Origin: an uncultured Oxalobacter sp.
Lineage (GTDB): Bacteria; Pseudomonadota; Gammaproteobacteria; Burkholderiales; Burkholderiaceae_D
Reading direction: 5' to 3'
Length of the DNA: 64,000 nucleotides
Assembly (NCBI GenBank): GCA_905202055.1
Contig: CAJKQK010000001.1
Location: 61,514-125,513 of the forward strand
Made by a program: the position numbers and the translations under genes. The notes beneath the pieces are model-generated. The model saw only the letters and a list, made by a program, of their open reading frames with translations, was not told the DNA's origin and did not search any database. Below are positions 61,113-64,000 of this stretch, one piece after another (position 1 is the stretch's first letter; every line of letters starts with the position of its first letter).

Positions 61113-61927
61113 TCAATTTTTCTGTTCGGCTTTTCTGGCCAAGTCATTCCATCGCTGCGCTTTTTTTGGTCTGGTTTGACTCCGGGACGACCCTTTGTGT
61201 AGATGGAACCGAGTTCTTTCATGGCATTGATGCTGCCATTTCTGGCTGCTTCCCTGTACCAGTAAAGGGCTTTTTCGTTATCTTGCGTGATTCCGTCTCC
61301 AATGGCATAGGACGTTCCCAACAGACTTTGAGCCTTGGCTTCGCCTTTTTCTGCTCCGAGGATATAGTATTGGACGGCACGGTTAGGGTTTCTTTTGACA
61401 CCTTCGCCTCTAGCATAGAGAGTACCGATATCGACCAATGCGCGATCATCACCATGTTCCGCAGCACGTCTAAGCCAGTACATGGCTTTCTTGAAATCTT
61501 TTTTGACCCCTAAACCTGCGTAAGAAAGATAACCCATTTTCATTTCAGCATCAGGGTATTTTTGTTCAGCTGCTTTTTTAAACCATTTGATGGCTTCGTT
61601 TATGTCTTTTTTTGTTCCTCGTCCTTGTTCATACATGAGGCCGAGATTGAACTGTGAGGCAGGAACCCCCAGTTCAGCCGCTTTTTTATACCATAGGAAA
61701 GCTTTTTCCTGATTTTCCCTGACTCCCCGTCCTTTCGCATACATATAACCGATACGATTCATTGTGGCTGGATTATGAATCGCATCTGATTTCATGAAAA
61801 GTTACAGGGCTTGTTGGTATTGGCCCATGTTGTATAGACGGTTACCTTCTTCTGTATTGTCGGCGAACGCCAGAGTGGAACCGATCAGAATGAATACGGA
61901 GGAGAGGGCTTTGAGGATGGTTTTCAT
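61113..61927 (-). pseudogene. SEL1-repeat protein gene broken by a stop and a frameshift
   Basis: Reading from ATG 61927 gives a signal peptide (MKTILKALSSVFILIGSTLA), then NTEEGNRLYNMGQYQQAL and an in-frame TAA at 61804-61802. After the stop the frame continues as LFMKSDAIHNPATMNRIGYMY with about six SEL1 repeats, in register with the intact paralogue at 61961-62776. Near the end, a run of seven A (61161-61167) lacks one base. Restoring it yields KKAQRWNDLARKAEQKN and a stop at 61113, matching the paralogue's end; the unrestored frame instead runs on to 60944. Two lesions argue for true decay, although the homopolymer one could be a sequencing error. Confidence 0.8.
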
Positions 61928-61960
61928 TATTTAAAAACAATGCAGATCAGAAAAGAACCA

Positions 61961-62776
61961 TCATGGCAGAGCTTCTTTTTGTTTGGCCATCTCAAGCCAG
62001 TGTCGTGATTTTTCCGGATTCTTCTGCACACCCAATTGGCCGAGCTTGTAAATGCCTGACAACACCTTCATCGCAGTGATATTTCCGTTTTTTGCGGATT
62101 CCTTGTACCAATACAAGGCACGATGGGCATCGTAGGGAATCCCGCTTGCTTTCGCGTAGCAATCCGCGAGAAAAAGCTGGGCTTCACTATCGCCTTTTTC
62201 TGCCCCCAGGATGTAATACTGGACAGCACGGTTGGGGTCTTTTTTGATGCCCAATCCTTTATCGTAAAAAAGTCCGATATGTGAATAAGCGCCAATTTCG
62301 CCGTGTTCTGCCGCTTGCTGGTACCATTTTAGGGCTCTTGAATAATCTTTTTTGACGCCTCGCCCCATAACAGTCAAATAACCCATTTTTGCTTGTGCAG
62401 GTGGATAATTTTGTTCCGCAGCTTTGCGGAACCATTTTATGGCTTCAGTTTGATTTAGCGAAACGACTTTACCTTTTTCAAAAAATAAACCCACATTGAA
62501 CTGGGCAACCGGCAATCCTGCATTTGCCGCTTTCTTATACATTTCAAAAGCTATTTCCGGATTTTTCTGAATGCCTAGGCCGTGATTGTACATATAAGCG
62601 ACAAGGTTCATGGCGCCCGGATCAGTTCGAACATCCGGTTTCGTGAGGAAAGTTATTGCTTCCTTATATTGGCCAGCATCGAACAGGCGATTCCCTTCCT
62701 CCAGATTATTTGCCATTATTAATGGAGATGTAAGCAATAAAAAAAGGAAGAAGAGATGTTTCAAAGAAGTTTTCAT
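61961..62776 (-). CDS. Secreted SEL1-repeat protein
   Basis: This 271-residue protein has a signal peptide (MKTSLKHLFFLFLLLTSPLIMA) and about six SEL1 repeats of 36 residues ('A..WY.KAAE.G...AQ..LG..Y..G.GV'). SEL1 proteins are periplasmic or secreted scaffolds for protein contacts. ATG 62776 is chosen because the signal peptide begins there, although no clear ribosome site is visible; the open frame extends to 62902 through a terminator. The gene is followed, in transcription order, by the decayed paralogue. Partner unknown. Confidence 0.88.
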   Translation of the reverse strand: MKTSLKHLFFLFLLLTSPLIMANNLEEGNRLFDAGQYKEAITFLTKPDVRTDPGAMNLVAYMYNHGLGIQKNPEIAFEMYKKAANAGLPVAQFNVGLFFEKGKVVSLNQTEAIKWFRKAAEQNYPPAQAKMGYLTVMGRGVKKDYSRALKWYQQAAEHGEIGAYSHIGLFYDKGLGIKKDPNRAVQYYILGAEKGDSEAQLFLADCYAKASGIPYDAHRALYWYKESAKNGNITAMKVLSGIYKLGQLGVQKNPEKSRHWLEMAKQKEALP

Positions 62777-62791
62777 CAATTCATAGTAAAA

Positions 62792-62825
62792 GAACAGTGC
62801 TGATTCATTATGATCAGCACTGTTC
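62792..62825 (-). terminator. Terminator of the right-edge gene
   Basis: A 13-bp perfect stem, GAACAGTGCTGAT with its complement, closes an eight-base loop and on the minus strand leads into TTTTAC. It lies 30 bases after the stop of the gene at the right edge. Confidence 0.85.
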
Positions 62826-62855
62826 AGTTCAGTCAAGAAATCTGAACGTGAATAA

Positions 62856-64000
62856 CTATCGTGGCTTATCTGCATCAAATTTGTTGCCATATTTCCTGAC
62901 AACTGCCTTAGCCCCCTTCACCTGAGCCTTCCCAACCCCATACTCCGTCACGACCGACTGAACCCAGCCCATCAGATCAGCCGGAGACCTGATGGAAGCA
63001 GGGGGCTGAAACGGGATATTCAAAAGAGAAAGCATCCCAAGAGGAACCCCATACATCACCGATTCCGCGGCATGAGCTTCCCCGGTCTTCTCAAGCAGAC
63101 CCGCATGGATATTCGATGCAACCGCCGCAGTCGACATCCCCGTAATCGCCGCAATCGAATCCGCTTTTCCCATCAGAACAGACATGGGAACCTTCACCAT
63201 CTGATCCCCCAGAGTCTGATAAAAATAATCCGTCACATTCTGCATCGTCCTTTCCGGGTCCCCCTCCACATAAACCTGATCCAGCTTCATCGGCTGCAGC
63301 TCATCCATTTGCCTCTTGTATTCCTTAAGCGTAGCCTGAACCGCTCTCAAAGCCTTCGGATCACCGCCGGTCACGCTATAAACCAGCTCACCGGTAAGAG
63401 AAGCGAAGGAGTGAAAAGCAATCTTCCCATCCAGGACGGCTTTATCAATTCCTTTTTCAAAAGAAAAAGCTTCCCGACTGCCGTGCTTTGGGTCATAGCG
63501 GAAATCCTGTGATATGCCGATATCATCCTGTGCCGTGGCGATCGCATCATGGTTCATATTCCGGAAACCCTCAGAGACCAGTTTGCCGGTCGACTGGTCG
63601 GCTTCGCCAACAGGGCGAGTGCCGTCTTTACCATGAACAGGACTTTTCGGCCCAAGACCTTTATTGACATACTGAACGGCAGCTTTCCCGGCCTGTCTTT
63701 CCGCTTCGCCATAACTCTGATCGGTATGATAGGGGTAAGACCGGCCATAACCGGTTACAGGTTTATCGGGACCGAATACACTGCCGTAGATGCCTGACAA
63801 CTCACGATAAAGCGGCGTCATGCTCTGATCCTGCGGAACAGTCACACTCGCTGCCTGCGGCAGCAGCCTGTTGTCGGCCCTGATCATGGAAACGGGGGCA
63901 TTGCCATATTGAAAGGCATTCTGTATGGACGGCATCCCATCGCGTTCGGGACGGTATTCAAGGGTACGATAAGCGTTTGACGGATGGTCTTTACCATCCA
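62856..64000 (-). CDS. Unidentified protein, 5' end cut by window edge
   Basis: The minus-strand frame is open from 64000 to the stop at 62856, giving at least 381 residues. An internal ATG at 63935 is unlikely to be the true start because coding-like sequence (DGKDHPSNAYRTLEYRPERD) precedes it without a ribosome site. The visible part is glycine- and charge-rich at first, then helical. A stretch at about 250-320 of the visible part (AAITGMSTAAVASNIHAGLL, SVMYGVPLGMLSLLNIPF) is moderately hydrophobic. This looks like the C-terminal end of a larger protein, perhaps a polymorphic toxin or phage-like protein. I do not recognise it. Confidence 0.7.
   Translation of the reverse strand, partial: DGKDHPSNAYRTLEYRPERDGMPSIQNAFQYGNAPVSMIRADNRLLPQAASVTVPQDQSMTPLYRELSGIYGSVFGPDKPVTGYGRSYPYHTDQSYGEAERQAGKAAVQYVNKGLGPKSPVHGKDGTRPVGEADQSTGKLVSEGFRNMNHDAIATAQDDIGISQDFRYDPKHGSREAFSFEKGIDKAVLDGKIAFHSFASLTGELVYSVTGGDPKALRAVQATLKEYKRQMDELQPMKLDQVYVEGDPERTMQNVTDYFYQTLGDQMVKVPMSVLMGKADSIAAITGMSTAAVASNIHAGLLEKTGEAHAAESVMYGVPLGMLSLLNIPFQPPASIRSPADLMGWVQSVVTEYGVGKAQVKGAKAVVRKYGNKFDADKPR

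Noticed and set aside
1..64000. Search for tRNA, rRNA, insertion sequences and integrase genes
   Set aside because: I found no cloverleaf, rRNA block, terminal inverted repeats with a transposase, or recombinase motif. By eye a tRNA could be missed, so this should be confirmed by a tRNA scan.

Overview
The window looks like a chromosomal segment of a betaproteobacterium of the order Burkholderiales. The arrangement pstSCAB-phoU-phoB-phoR, the miaB-phoH-ybeY block and moderate GC content all fit that group. An Oxalobacter-like member of the Oxalobacteraceae is my best guess, but this is inference because no rRNA or other marker gene is present.

Left end (1-7.7 kb): a type I-F CRISPR-Cas locus on the minus strand. 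In transcription order it has a leader, an array of about 20 repeats, cas2-3, csy1, csy2 and csy3, the last cut by the window edge. No cas1 lies between array and cas2-3, where it normally sits, and cas6f is not in view. A second array with almost the same repeat lies at 51.3-52.1 kb with no cas genes. The two leaders share an inverted repeat at the same distance from the array and with the same 72-bp span.

7.8-18.8 kb is housekeeping: ybeY, phoH and miaB (minus strand), a hicAB toxin-antitoxin pair with a palindromic operator over the hicA start, and the phosphate regulon pstS-C-A-B-phoU-phoB-phoR (plus strand) behind a Pho-box-like site.

19.2-41.7 kb is a surface and secretion region. It holds a 1229-residue glycine-rich autotransporter and two giant adhesins of 3084 and 2362 residues. 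Both adhesins have LapA-type N-terminal retention modules with a TAAG cleavage motif, long series of VCBS/cadherin-like repeats, and RTX plus type I secretion signals at the C terminus. A very small spike-like protein, a PAAR protein and a methyltransferase-like protein follow. No type I secretion system, LapD/LapG or T6SS genes accompany them here.

42-51 kb is metabolic and transport: a guanidine-II riboswitch with its promoter controlling the guanidinium exporter Gdx/SugE, two tandem aldo/keto reductases, a GH15 protein overlapping otsB, a degenerate SNase-like protein, and two tandem AraJ-like MFS exporters.

52-64 kb holds corA, four small unknown genes, a candidate small RNA, a spore photolyase-like radical SAM protein, a transglutaminase-like protein, an AraC regulator, a HAD phosphatase, citrate synthase, a decayed SEL1-repeat gene next to an intact paralogue, and an unknown protein cut by the right edge. 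Tandem paralogue pairs recur four times in the window. No rRNA, tRNA, insertion sequence or integrase was seen.
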